Part shown: piece by piece, positions 48,967 to 57,810 of the stretch | How the letters are laid out: every line of letters starts with the position of its first letter | How positions within the stretch are numbered: position 1 is the first letter of the stretch | Assembly: GCA_900542935.1 (NCBI GenBank) | Contig: UQPN01000006.1 | Coordinates: forward strand, 1 to 64,000 | DNA: 64,000 nt | Reading direction: 5' to 3' | Source: an uncultured Eubacteriales bacterium | Lineage (GTDB): Bacteria; Bacillota; Clostridia; Christensenellales; Borkfalkiaceae | Notes under the pieces: generated by a model | The model's database searches: none | Told to the model about the DNA's origin: nothing | What the model saw: only the letters and a program-made list of their open reading frames with translations | Translations under genes and position numbers: made by a program

Positions 48967-49650
48967 TTATTTCCGTTTTTCTTTATTTTCGGCATACGGA
49001 CGCCCGCGGAAATAAAACAAGACGGAAAAAAAGATTAAAAGCATAAAAATCGCAGCACTTGAAACGGCGGAAAGCGCGAACAGCCGGCGCGCCTCGTCGG
49101 CTTGAGAAAACACGGAGATTAACGTATTTTGCAGCGACAACACGGAAACAAGCGCGTCGCTTACGCCGATCTGGCGAAGTTGTCTGATACACGGGCGCTC
49201 TTCGCGTTTCTTCGATTTTACAAACCGGACGATTGCCGCCGTGATTTTATACGTTGTGTATACAGCCATCGTGATAGCAGCAATCGTTCCCGCGTTGACG
49301 CGTTTTTTGCCGAGCACCATCAGCGCGATGGGAACGCCGACGCATAAATCGATTAAAAACGTGAAAACGGCGACGCGGCGGAAAGTGCGTTTTTCGCGCT
49401 TGATTTTTTTATGTTCGCACGGTTCCCTGAGATTTTTCGCTTCCGAAATCAAAATCGCCGCGCGTGCGCACGTGAGCAGAAAATAATAAACGCCGATACC
49501 GTAAAACCACGCGCCGCCCGTGCTTACGCCGAGAAATACGTTATAAACGGCGAACGCCGCCGTTACCGTTGCCGACCATACCGCGCCGCCGAATTTACCG
49601 AAAAACGGATGCGAACGATACTTTTCGAAGATTGTTCCGAAAAATTTCAT
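48967..49650 (-). CDS. Unknown multi-pass membrane protein, TetR-linked
   Basis: Predicted 227-aa protein that I do not recognise. It has about six hydrophobic segments in three pairs (near residues 20-60, 90-135, 190-220) and a basic loop between them (EHKKIKREKRTFRR). GGAGG is 12 nt before the start at 49650, which overlaps the TetR stop by 4 nt, so the two are co-translated and it is probably the regulated or co-regulated product. An exporter-like or membrane-stress role is only a guess. Confidence 0.7.
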   Translation of the reverse strand: MKFFGTIFEKYRSHPFFGKFGGAVWSATVTAAFAVYNVFLGVSTGGAWFYGIGVYYFLLTCARAAILISEAKNLREPCEHKKIKREKRTFRRVAVFTFLIDLCVGVPIALMVLGKKRVNAGTIAAITMAVYTTYKITAAIVRFVKSKKREERPCIRQLRQIGVSDALVSVLSLQNTLISVFSQADEARRLFALSAVSSAAIFMLLIFFSVLFYFRGRPYAENKEKRK

Positions 49651-50276
49651 GGTTGCTCTTTGCCTCCGCGAAGTTCGCGCGGCGGCATGAACGCGCAAGC
49701 CTTGATGATTTCCGCGATTTTTTCCGCCGGCTGCGCACAGCCGGATTCCACCCAGCACATCACGACGGCGGAAAGCCCCTTCGCGTAATACTCCATACGA
49801 TAAACATGTTCCTCCGCGGGAACTTCGAAACGCGAAAGAATCGGCGAAAACACCGTATCGAACAGATTGCGATAGGATTTTTCCGCATCGAATAAATCTG
49901 GGCGTTTGCGGATTGCTTTAAATGCCGTTTTATTCTGTTTTACGAACGTAAGATACGGCAACAGATATTCGTCGGTTACAAGATACAGTTTTTCTTCCGG
50001 CAACGCGGCGATTTTTTCGGCGAAGTTTTGTTTTTCCCCGCCGGAAAACGAGCCGATAAACCGACTGCTGAGCGTTTCGATGCTTTCCGCAAGAAGTTCG
50101 TACGTGTTTTCGTAATGCAGATAAAACGTGGAACGATTGACTTTCGCCGCCGCGCAAAGTTCTTTGACGGTGATAAATTCGAAATCTTTCTTTTCGAGCA
50201 GCCGCAACAGCGCTTCGTCCATGCGAAGCGCCGTATTGAAATATTTGCTTTCGCTTTTATTTTTTGCAGCTTCCAC
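49647..50276 (-). CDS. TetR/AcrR family regulator
   Basis: Predicted 209-aa regulator; GTG start at 50276 with GAGGAG about 10 nt upstream. The N-terminal helix-turn-helix is FEFITVKELCAAAKVNRSTFYLHYENTYEL, a standard TetR motif; the C-terminal part resembles the TetR_C_33/DhaS-like ligand domain with EYYAKGLSAVVMCWVESGC. It lies in an operon with an upstream 122-aa and a downstream 227-aa membrane protein, which are its likely targets. The inducer is unknown. Confidence 0.88.
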   Translation of the reverse strand: MEAAKNKSESKYFNTALRMDEALLRLLEKKDFEFITVKELCAAAKVNRSTFYLHYENTYELLAESIETLSSRFIGSFSGGEKQNFAEKIAALPEEKLYLVTDEYLLPYLTFVKQNKTAFKAIRKRPDLFDAEKSYRNLFDTVFSPILSRFEVPAEEHVYRMEYYAKGLSAVVMCWVESGCAQPAEKIAEIIKACAFMPPRELRGGKEQP

Positions 50277-50284
50277 GTTTAAAG

Positions 50285-50653
50285 TTACTCCTCTGCCGCT
50301 TCATCGGTGATCTGTCTGGCAAGTTCAACGATTTCGAAGGCGTACTTCTTCTTTCTGGCGTTTAAAAACTTTTTGTACAGCGGGTAATTCACCGCCATGA
50401 GCGCCATACCCGCCACGCCGATTGCAATGCCCGCTGCCATAGCGGCGGCGGTGCCCGCGCCGATGACTTTCATGCCAAGGCACATCCCCGTGCCGAAAAT
50501 CAGCGTAGCAACCGTACCGAATGTAATCGAGGCAATCTTCGGAGCCTTTTTCACCTTGTTATCCAGCTTTCTGAGCGCCACCGCTTTACTTGTGGTTTTG
50601 GGCGAGTATTCCGCCGCGATTTGTTCCGCATAAACTTTTTCCGTATTTTTCAT
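50285..50653 (-). CDS. Small unknown membrane protein
   Basis: Predicted 122-aa protein, not recognised. A polar, basic N-terminal third (residues 1-38) precedes two glycine/alanine-rich transmembrane helices (about 40-60 and 65-88), followed by a charged C-terminal helix (KKFLNARKKKYAFEIVELA). AAGGAG precedes the ATG. It is 8 nt upstream of the TetR gene and opens that operon. TATAAT is visible near 50700 but a matching -35 is not clear. Confidence 0.7.
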   Translation of the reverse strand: MKNTEKVYAEQIAAEYSPKTTSKAVALRKLDNKVKKAPKIASITFGTVATLIFGTGMCLGMKVIGAGTAAAMAAGIAIGVAGMALMAVNYPLYKKFLNARKKKYAFEIVELARQITDEAAEE

Positions 50654-50802
50654 GATTTATTCTCCTTTGTCTTTTTTGCCTTACGGCTTTCGACAAAAAT
50701 ATTATATCATTGTTTTTCGGAAAACGGAACAACACGGTTTTGAAGAACTGTCGATTTTTAAAAGTTTTTTATTCCTTCGGTTTTGTTTTTTCTATATAAA
50801 AA

Positions 50803-50838
50803 GTCCGATTTTCAAAGCGCAAAACTTAAAAATCGGAC
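50803..50838 (-). terminator. Terminator after tRNA-Thr
   Basis: GTCCGATTTT (50803-50812) pairs with AAAATCGGAC (50829-50838); the minus strand then reads TTTTTA. Confidence 0.82.
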
Positions 50839-50841
50839 AAA

Positions 50842-50917
<76 letters not shown>

Positions 50918-50991
50918 ACCGCCTTATGAGCTTCGCCCGATTTTTGTGCGGCGCGCCGCGCTTTCTTTCCCGTGCGAAGAATTACTTGCTT

Positions 50992-51020
50992 ATTATAATG
51001 CAAAAAGGAAAATTTGTCAA
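50992..51020 (-). promoter_or_regulatory. tRNA-Thr promoter
   Basis: TTGACA (51015-51020), 17 bp, TATAAT (50992-50997): full consensus. The rest of 50918-51070 has no gene. Confidence 0.88.
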
Positions 51021-51080
51021 GCCGAAAAAACGCCTTTTTTCATAAAACCGCAAAAATTTTTCTCTTTTTTAAAGAAAACG

Positions 51081-51110
51081 CTCCCCCGCCGGGATTTTGC
51101 CGGACGGGAG
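51081..51110 (-). terminator. rny terminator
   Basis: On the minus strand CTCCCGTCCGG pairs with CCGGCGGGGGAG (one bulge) around a short loop and is followed by TTTTCTTT, 25 nt after rny. Confidence 0.78.
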
Positions 51111-51134
51111 AGTATGATTTTTTGCTTTTACCGT

Positions 51135-52757
51135 TTACTTCGCGTATTCTACGCTGCGGAATTCGCGGATGACGTTAACTTTAATCTGCCCCGGATATTC
51201 GAGTTCGGATTCGATTTTCTTAGCGATGTCCTTCGAAAGAAACAGCGCCTGCGCGTCGTCGACCTGATCGGGCTTGACGATAACGCGGACTTCGCGCCCC
51301 GCCTGAATGGCGTAGCTCTTTTCTACGCCGGGGAACGAAGAAGCGATGGCTTCCAGCCGTTCGAGCCGCTTGACGTAGTTCGTGCCCGTTTCTCTTCTGG
51401 CGCCCGGTCTTGCGCCGGAAATCGCGTCTGCCGCCTGAATCAGCACGGCTTCGATGGTTTTGGGTTCCACGTCGCCGTGGTGCGCCATGATGGCGTTTAC
51501 GATATTTGCGTTTTCTTTATATTTCTTCGCAAGTTCGGCGCCGATCTGGACATGCGTGCCTTCCTGTTCCTGATCCACCGCTTTGCCGATATCGTGTAAA
51601 AGTCCCGCGCGCTTGGCGAAATTGACGTCCAGCCCCAGTTCCGCCGCCATCAGCCCTGCCAGCGTGGCGACTTCGATGGAGTGTTTGTACACGTTTTGAC
51701 CGTAACTGGTGCGGAATTTCAATCTGCCGATGAGTTTCACGAGTTCGGGATGCAGCCCGAAAATGCCCACTTCGTACACGGCGGATTCTCCCGCTTCGCG
51801 GATTTGTACGTCGATATCGCGCGTAACTTTTTCTACCGTTTCTTCGATGCGCGCCGGATGAATACGCCCGTCGGAAATGAGCCGTTCCAACGATACCCGC
51901 GCGATTTCTCTGCGGACGGGATCGAACCCGGACAAAATAACCACTTCCGGCGTATCGTCGATGATAAGTTCGATGCCCGTGGCGTTTTCGAGAGCGCGGA
52001 TATTGCGCCCCTCTCTGCCGATGATGCGGGCTTTCATATCGTCGCTGGGGAGCGGCACCACCGATACGGTGAGTTCGGAAGCCTGATCTGCCGCGCATTT
52101 CTGAATGGCAAGCGAAATAATCTTCTTTGCGTTGATTTCCGCTTCGTCTTTGGCTTGCTGTTCCATTTCGCGAACGGTTTTGGCTGTTTCGCGACGGGTG
52201 TCGTCGAGAATTTCTTCCGTAAGCGCCTTTTTCGCCTCGTCGCGGGTGAGTTGCGCCACGCGTTCGAGTTCCTGCACCATGAGTTCGTGCTGCGAATCCA
52301 GCTTCTGCTGCAAAGCGCCCAGCTGTTCTTCGTGGGCTTCGATTTTCGCTTTCTGCTCGTCCAGCGCTTCGATTTTTTTATCGAGAGAGTCTTCTTTTTG
52401 CGTTAAACGCTGCTCCGCGCGCTGCAATTCTGCCCTTTTTTCTTTGGTTTCACGATCGAAATCGTTGCGTAATTTAAGATCCTGTTCCTTAGCCTCTAAA
52501 ATCGCTTCTTTCAGAACGCGCTTACTTTCTTCGCGCGCCTGCGCCGTGATTTTTCCCGCCTCCGCTTTTGCGTCCCCGACGATGCGCCCGGCTTCCGTGT
52601 TCGCCTCGCCGATTTCTCTTTCGGTATTCTTTTTCTTATAGATGATAAAACCTACTGCCGCCAAAAGCGCGGTGATTGCCACCGCGGCGACCAAACTACC
52701 GACAAATACTCCGACTTTTACGGTGAGAAACAGGACGCCGAAAGATACTAAATTCAT
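51135..52757 (-). CDS. rny: Ribonuclease Y
   Basis: Predicted 540-aa membrane-anchored endoribonuclease that starts bulk mRNA decay. One N-terminal transmembrane helix (residues 15-40), a long charged coiled coil (about 45-220), a KH domain (IIGREGRNIRALENATG) and an HD domain with LLHDIGKAVDQEQEGTH carrying the metal ligands. AGGAGG precedes the ATG. Its position after recA follows the usual Firmicutes order, except that nadE lies between them. Own promoter and terminator. Confidence 0.96.
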   Translation of the reverse strand: MNLVSFGVLFLTVKVGVFVGSLVAAVAITALLAAVGFIIYKKKNTEREIGEANTEAGRIVGDAKAEAGKITAQAREESKRVLKEAILEAKEQDLKLRNDFDRETKEKRAELQRAEQRLTQKEDSLDKKIEALDEQKAKIEAHEEQLGALQQKLDSQHELMVQELERVAQLTRDEAKKALTEEILDDTRRETAKTVREMEQQAKDEAEINAKKIISLAIQKCAADQASELTVSVVPLPSDDMKARIIGREGRNIRALENATGIELIIDDTPEVVILSGFDPVRREIARVSLERLISDGRIHPARIEETVEKVTRDIDVQIREAGESAVYEVGIFGLHPELVKLIGRLKFRTSYGQNVYKHSIEVATLAGLMAAELGLDVNFAKRAGLLHDIGKAVDQEQEGTHVQIGAELAKKYKENANIVNAIMAHHGDVEPKTIEAVLIQAADAISGARPGARRETGTNYVKRLERLEAIASSFPGVEKSYAIQAGREVRVIVKPDQVDDAQALFLSKDIAKKIESELEYPGQIKVNVIREFRSVEYAK

Positions 52758-52857
52758 TTCATGCCTCCTGTGTTAGTGAAAAATATAATTTTGTGCGGAC
52801 ATTGCCGTTTTGCGCATTTTACGCTTTTGCATGCGCGCGCGGCAACTCCTATGTTCT

Positions 52858-52886
52858 ATTTTACTATAAATAATCGAAAAAGTCAA
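52858..52886 (-). promoter_or_regulatory. rny promoter
   Basis: TTGACT (52881-52886), 17 bp, TAAAAT (52858-52863), leaving a leader of about 90 nt. Confidence 0.78.
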
Positions 52887-53022
52887 TGTTTTGACATCGA
52901 TTTTTCGTTTGGTTTTGCGCTTTTTTGGCTTTTTTGCGAAATTTCGCGCGTTTTTTTCGTACGAGGCGAATCGTTTTTTCGCATACGGAAAAATTCCGGC
53001 GTGCCTGTTTGCCCGAATAGCG

Positions 53023-54945
53023 TTATATTTCTTCCGCTTCTTCCAGCCACAACGACGCGCAGGCATCGGAAGGCATACGGAAATCGGCGCGCGGCGACAA
53101 CGTTACCGAACCGATTTTTACGCCGTCCGGCATGCACGAGCGCTTGAACTGTTGCGCGAAAAAGCGTTTATAGAAATTTTTCAGCCATTTTTTCAGCGTT
53201 TTTTTATCGTACTTTCTGCCGAAAGCATACTGCGCGAGATAAAACGTTTTTTTCGGCGAATCGCCGCGCCGCAACGCGTGATACAGGAAGAAATCGTGCA
53301 GTTCGTACGGACCTACGATATCCTCCGTTTTCTGCGCGATGTTGCCTTTTTCGTCCGGCGGAAGAAGTTCGGGGGAAATTTCGGTGGCAAGCACGCTTTC
53401 GATTGCTTTTTGCGCATCGCCGCCGAGTCGCTCCGCCTCATACTTCGCAAGATGCTTTACAAGCGTTTTCGGCACGCCGGAATTGACGCCGTACATCGAC
53501 ATATGATCGCCGTTATACGTGCACCAGCCGAGGGCAAGCTCGCTTAAATCGCCCGTGCCCACCACGATGCCGCCAAGTTCGTTGGCGAGGTTCATTAAAA
53601 TATACGTACGCGCGCGCGCCTGCGCGTTTTCGTACGTAACGTTTTTTACGGCGGGATCGTGCGAAATATCCTTGAAATGCTGAGAAACAAGCGCGTTTAC
53701 GGGAATCGTGCGCACGCTTGCCCCCACGCTTTTCGAAAGCGCGAGAGAATTATCGTATGTTTTTCCGCTGGTGCCAAACCCGGGCATGGAAACCGCCTCG
53801 ATTGCCGAACGCGGCATGCCGCAGATATCCGCCGCTCGGGCGGCGACAAGCAGCGCAAGCGACGAATCGAGTCCGCCCGAAACGCCGATGACGGCGCATT
53901 TAGCCCCGACATGCCGCAACCGCCGCGCCAGCGCATGGGACTGCAGCGATAAAATCAATTCTTTTCTCTCTTCCGCGCCCGCGCCTTCGGGAACGAACGG
54001 CAGGCGTTCGATTGCCCGTGTTTTCAGATCGCTTCCGCCGACGAAATCGGCAAAAACGCGCGTATAATTTTCCGCAGACGGCTTGAACGTTGTCATTCTG
54101 CGGCGTTCGTTTTTTAAAAATTCCGCGTCGATCTCGGCGCTTGCGCCGCTTTCCGAAAACAAAGCGCTTTCGTTTAAAATTCCGCCGTTTTCCGCAATAA
54201 GACAATGCCCCGCAAACACGCAGTCGGTAACCGATTCTCCCTGCCCGGCATCCGCGTACACATACGCGCAGAGGCAGCGTCCGGAAACGGATTTCACAAG
54301 CGTGCGGCGATATTCCGCCTTTCCCACGGTTTCGTCGGAAGCGGATAAATTTACGATGATTACGGCGCCGGCAGCGGCATGATTTTGCGAAGGCGGCGCA
54401 AAAACCCAGAGATCTTCGCAAATCTCACAGGCAACGCAGGTGCCCGTGGCGGAATCTTCGATAAGAACGTTTCTGCCGAACGGTACCGCATAAGCGTTTT
54501 TGCCGCAGCCGAAAACAAAGCCCGTATCGACAAAATTTTCCGCCTCGGTAAAATAACGTTTTTCGTAAAATTCGCCGTAATTCGGAAGCGAGGACTTCGG
54601 AATCAGCGCAAGGATTTTTCCGCCGCAGATCGCCGCCGCGCAGTTATAAAGTTTGCCGCCCTTTTCTACCGGCAAACCGATAAAAAACAATAAACGCGGC
54701 GCTATTTTTAAAGATTCTTCCGCAAGATAAAACGCCGCCGCGCGCGTTGCTTTTAACAGCGAGCCGTCGAAAAACAAATCGCCGCACGTGTAGCCGCACA
54801 GCGAAAGTTCCGGAAATACCGCGATTTCCGTTTCTTCCGCCGCAAGACGGGCGATTTCTTTTAAAATTTCCTGCGTATTGAATTTTACGTCCGCTACTCT
54901 CAGCTTCGGCGAAGCTGCCGCCGCGCGCACAAAACCGTATTTCAT
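53023..54945 (-). CDS. nadE: Glutamine-dependent NAD+ synthetase
   Basis: Predicted 640-aa fusion of an N-terminal nitrilase-type glutaminase and a C-terminal synthetase. Glutaminase triad: Glu in VFPELSLCGYTC, Lys in LIPKSSLPNYGEFYE, Cys in VACEICEDLWVF. Synthetase P-loop VIGVSGGLDSSLALLVA near residue 350. It makes NAD+ from nicotinate adenine dinucleotide, ATP and glutamine, the last step of NAD synthesis. The start overlaps the recA stop by 4 nt (ATGA), so translation is coupled to recA; this placement is unusual. Confidence 0.95.
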   Translation of the reverse strand: MKYGFVRAAAASPKLRVADVKFNTQEILKEIARLAAEETEIAVFPELSLCGYTCGDLFFDGSLLKATRAAAFYLAEESLKIAPRLLFFIGLPVEKGGKLYNCAAAICGGKILALIPKSSLPNYGEFYEKRYFTEAENFVDTGFVFGCGKNAYAVPFGRNVLIEDSATGTCVACEICEDLWVFAPPSQNHAAAGAVIIVNLSASDETVGKAEYRRTLVKSVSGRCLCAYVYADAGQGESVTDCVFAGHCLIAENGGILNESALFSESGASAEIDAEFLKNERRRMTTFKPSAENYTRVFADFVGGSDLKTRAIERLPFVPEGAGAEERKELILSLQSHALARRLRHVGAKCAVIGVSGGLDSSLALLVAARAADICGMPRSAIEAVSMPGFGTSGKTYDNSLALSKSVGASVRTIPVNALVSQHFKDISHDPAVKNVTYENAQARARTYILMNLANELGGIVVGTGDLSELALGWCTYNGDHMSMYGVNSGVPKTLVKHLAKYEAERLGGDAQKAIESVLATEISPELLPPDEKGNIAQKTEDIVGPYELHDFFLYHALRRGDSPKKTFYLAQYAFGRKYDKKTLKKWLKNFYKRFFAQQFKRSCMPDGVKIGSVTLSPRADFRMPSDACASLWLEEAEEI

Positions 54946-55979
54946 TCCTCGTCGGCTCCGCCTTCTACCACGTCGGCAGCGCCTTTCGCCGCCGCACGGA
55001 TTTTTTGCTGAATTTCGTTGGAAATTTCGGGATTATCCTTCAGGAACTGGCGCATTTTTTCTCTGCCGTTCGCCACTTTTTCGCCGTTGTACGAGAACCA
55101 GGCGCCGCTCTTGCCGATGATATCGAACTGAATACCCATATCCATGATACAGCCTTCCTGCGAAATGCCTTCGCCGAATACGATATCGAATTCCGCCTGT
55201 TTGAAAGGAGGCGCAAGCTTGTTTTTCACGATTTTCGCCTTTGTACGGTTGCCCATCGCGCCTTCCGCGTCTTTCAGCGTATCCATTTTTCTTACGTCGA
55301 TACGGATGCTGGCGTAGAATTTGAGCGCTTTGCCGCCGGGGGTAACTTCGGGGTTGCCGAACATTACGCCCACCTTTTCGCGGAGCTGGTTGATGAAAAT
55401 CACGCACGTATGCGATTTGTTGACGATTGCCGTAAGTTTACGAAGCGCCTGCGACATCAGTCTTGCCTGCAAACCGACGTGCGAATCGCCCATATCGCCT
55501 TCGATTTCCGCTTTCGGCGTCAACGCCGCAACGGAGTCGATAACAATCATATCCACGGCGGAAGAACGAACGAGCGCGTCGCAGATATCGAGCGCCTGTT
55601 CGCCCGTATCCGGCTGAGATACGTACAGATTTTCGAGATCTACGCCGAGATGTTTCGCATACACGGGATCAAGCGCGTGCTCCGCGTCGATAAACGCCGC
55701 CACGCCGCCGAGTTTCTGCGTTTCCGCAATAGCGTGCAACGCCACCGTGGTTTTACCCGAAGATTCGGGACCGTAAATTTCGATGATTCTGCCGCGGGGA
55801 AAGCCGCCGATGCCGAGCGCCAGATCGAGAGTTAAGCAGCCCGAAGGAATCACGTCGATTTCCGTATTGCCCGCTTCGTCGCCGAGGCGCATGATCGAGC
55901 CCTTGCCGTACTGCTTTTCGATCTGCATGAGAACGGCGTCGAGAGCTTTCATTTTTTCGGAATTTTTTTCGATTGCCAT
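54942..55979 (-). CDS. recA: Recombinase RecA
   Basis: Predicted 345-aa recombinase. Walker A GPESSGKTTVALHAIAE near residue 70, Walker B VDMIVIDSVAALTP, DNA loop L2 around LREKVGVMFGNPEVTPGG, and the acidic C-terminus. It forms filaments on ssDNA for strand exchange and SOS induction. GGAG precedes the ATG. No LexA-type box (GAACnnnnGTTC) is visible in the 75-nt gap after cinA, so SOS control, if any, must act from further upstream. Confidence 0.97.
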   Translation of the reverse strand: MAIEKNSEKMKALDAVLMQIEKQYGKGSIMRLGDEAGNTEIDVIPSGCLTLDLALGIGGFPRGRIIEIYGPESSGKTTVALHAIAETQKLGGVAAFIDAEHALDPVYAKHLGVDLENLYVSQPDTGEQALDICDALVRSSAVDMIVIDSVAALTPKAEIEGDMGDSHVGLQARLMSQALRKLTAIVNKSHTCVIFINQLREKVGVMFGNPEVTPGGKALKFYASIRIDVRKMDTLKDAEGAMGNRTKAKIVKNKLAPPFKQAEFDIVFGEGISQEGCIMDMGIQFDIIGKSGAWFSYNGEKVANGREKMRQFLKDNPEISNEIQQKIRAAAKGAADVVEGGADEE

Positions 55980-56054
55980 TTATGTTTTTACTCCTGTTAT
56001 ATTTTACTGTTTTATATCTTTTCCGACGGAAAACCGCCGACAAAAATTTTCGGA

Positions 56055-57131
56055 TTATTTTAAATGTTTATACGCCCAGAACAACGCGTGATTGATAGCT
56101 TTTTCGGTGATTTCTTTGCGCGAGCCCGTAAAAATATGCCGGGCGATGTAAATTTTTCCGTCCAGCCCCGCAGCCAGAAAACATAAGCCCACGGGGAGTC
56201 CGCTTTCGTCGCTTTTCGGCCCCGCCAACCCCGTGGTGGCGATTGCCGCGTCGCAATCGCCCGAAGATAAAAGTCCCGCGCACATTTCGTACGCCGTCTG
56301 ATCGGAAACGGCGCCGGACGTGTTCAGAGTGAACGGGGAAACGTTCAGCCGTTTGATTTTCGCGTCGCCGTTATAGGTGTTCAGCCCTTCGAAATACACT
56401 TCGCTGGCGCCCGGAACGGAAACGATGCGGCTACCCACGCCGCCCCCCGTGAACGATTCGGCAACGCTGATTTTTTTGCCGCGCACCTTTAAAAGTTCGC
56501 ACAGGCGTTTTTCCAGCGGCGTATCGTCCATAGAATACAATTCTTCGGAAAAAGTTTCCGCGAAAATTCTGGTGATGCCGTCTATTAAAAGTTTCGGCGC
56601 GTCGGGCGGATAATCGACTTCGATACGCGTATCGTCGTAGCGTTCCGAAACGAAAAATTCCAGTTTATTTCCTGCCGCATCCGCCGCTTTTTCGCCTTGC
56701 GCGATACACTGTTCCACTGTTTTTTTATCGCAGCCGATGCCGCGGAATACGATTTTTTCCGCAATCGCGCCTTTGCGTTTCAGCCTCGGCAGGCATACGT
56801 TTTTCATATACGCGCGCCGCCGTTCCGCTTCGAACGGAGCAAGAAATATATCCGCTTTCCCTTTCGTGAACACTCCGGAACCGTCCTCGGAGCATTGCAG
56901 AAAATCGTCGGACTCCGCCGCAAGCGCTTCGGAAAGCGCGGGCAACGCGTTGCTTTCGGTAAAAACAAGCACGGAATCGGACTGCACCGCATAAGACAAG
57001 ACGACGGCAGGCGTACTTTCTCCGTACGGCAAAAAACGGATTTCCGAAATTTTGCCCGCCTGCGCAAGCTCGCCGAAAATATCCGTATCGCCGAGGGGAA
57101 TTGATTGTACGATGATTACCGCCGTCTGCAT
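56055..57131 (-). CDS. cinA: CinA-like protein with intact NMN-deamidase domain and divergent N-terminus
   Basis: Predicted 358-aa protein. The C-terminal PncC domain (about residues 205-358) is clear: VAESFTGGGVGSRIVSVPGAS, LNTYNGDAKIKRLNV, GAVSDQTAYEMCAGLL and TTGLAGPKSDESGLPVG. The N-terminal 200 residues occupy the place of the COG1058 domain but lack its usual opening with a Gly-Thr-Glu-Leu-Leu motif; they begin with AVIIVQSIPLGDTDIFGEL, a weak echo. Family length is about 410, so this half is shortened and diverged. It recycles NMN to nicotinate mononucleotide, a step towards NAD that fits the nearby nadE. Order pgsA-cinA-recA is conserved. Confidence 0.88.
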   Translation of the reverse strand: MQTAVIIVQSIPLGDTDIFGELAQAGKISEIRFLPYGESTPAVVLSYAVQSDSVLVFTESNALPALSEALAAESDDFLQCSEDGSGVFTKGKADIFLAPFEAERRRAYMKNVCLPRLKRKGAIAEKIVFRGIGCDKKTVEQCIAQGEKAADAAGNKLEFFVSERYDDTRIEVDYPPDAPKLLIDGITRIFAETFSEELYSMDDTPLEKRLCELLKVRGKKISVAESFTGGGVGSRIVSVPGASEVYFEGLNTYNGDAKIKRLNVSPFTLNTSGAVSDQTAYEMCAGLLSSGDCDAAIATTGLAGPKSDESGLPVGLCFLAAGLDGKIYIARHIFTGSRKEITEKAINHALFWAYKHLK

Positions 57132-57188
57132 TGATTTTTTTCCTTTTACTAAAATGACAAGTCTTACGCGCCGCGCTTTGGAACGCTT

Positions 57189-57776
57189 TTATTTTTCCGT
57201 TTTTAACACCGCCGGATTTTTTACGATATACGAAACGCCCGAAATTACCGTGAGAATCACCGCCGCCGCAAACAGCACGAGCCCGATGACGGAAATAACT
57301 TGCTGCGCCGTTCCTGCAAACGACGCGGAAGCAATCAACGCGACGACGCAGTAATCCTGCGCGTTGGTTTTCAGTTTTCCGAGCATATCCGCGGCAAGCA
57401 CCACGCCGTTTGCCGCCGCAATCTGGCGGAAAGCGCTGATGATTAGTTCGCGCGCGAGAATCAGGCATACGCATACCGCTCCCGCCACATAAAAGTCGTG
57501 CCCGAACAAGCCGAAAATTTCGTACTTCGTAAGCATTAAAACAAATGCCGTAGCCACAAGAACTTTATCGGCGATGGGATCGAGAAATTTGCCGAGATTC
57601 GTAACCAGACCGCGTTTTCTTGCGATACGCCCGTCAAGAAAATCGGTAACCGCAGCCACCGCGAACACGACCGCCGCGTACACGTAATTGTACGGCAGCG
57701 CCGTGAGAAAGAAAAACAATACGAATAAGGGAATTAAACAAATTCGTATCAGCGATAATTTATTAGGTAAATTCAT
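57189..57776 (-). CDS. pgsA: CDP-diacylglycerol-glycerol-3-phosphate 3-phosphatidyltransferase
   Basis: Predicted 195-aa membrane enzyme with about five to six helices. The CDP-alcohol phosphotransferase motif is complete: DFLDGRIARKRG followed by GKFLDPIADK. It makes phosphatidylglycerol phosphate, the first committed step to phosphatidylglycerol. AAGGAG precedes the ATG. It follows rimO by 34 nt and precedes cinA by 57 nt. Confidence 0.95.
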   Translation of the reverse strand: MNLPNKLSLIRICLIPLFVLFFFLTALPYNYVYAAVVFAVAAVTDFLDGRIARKRGLVTNLGKFLDPIADKVLVATAFVLMLTKYEIFGLFGHDFYVAGAVCVCLILARELIISAFRQIAAANGVVLAADMLGKLKTNAQDYCVVALIASASFAGTAQQVISVIGLVLFAAAVILTVISGVSYIVKNPAVLKTEK

Positions 57777-57810
57777 TGATTTTTACTCCTTATGTACTTA
57801 TCGGTTTGTT

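Noticed and set aside
55980..56054. LexA/SOS box before recA
   Set aside because: No GAACnnnnGTTC-type palindrome is visible in the 75-bp gap.
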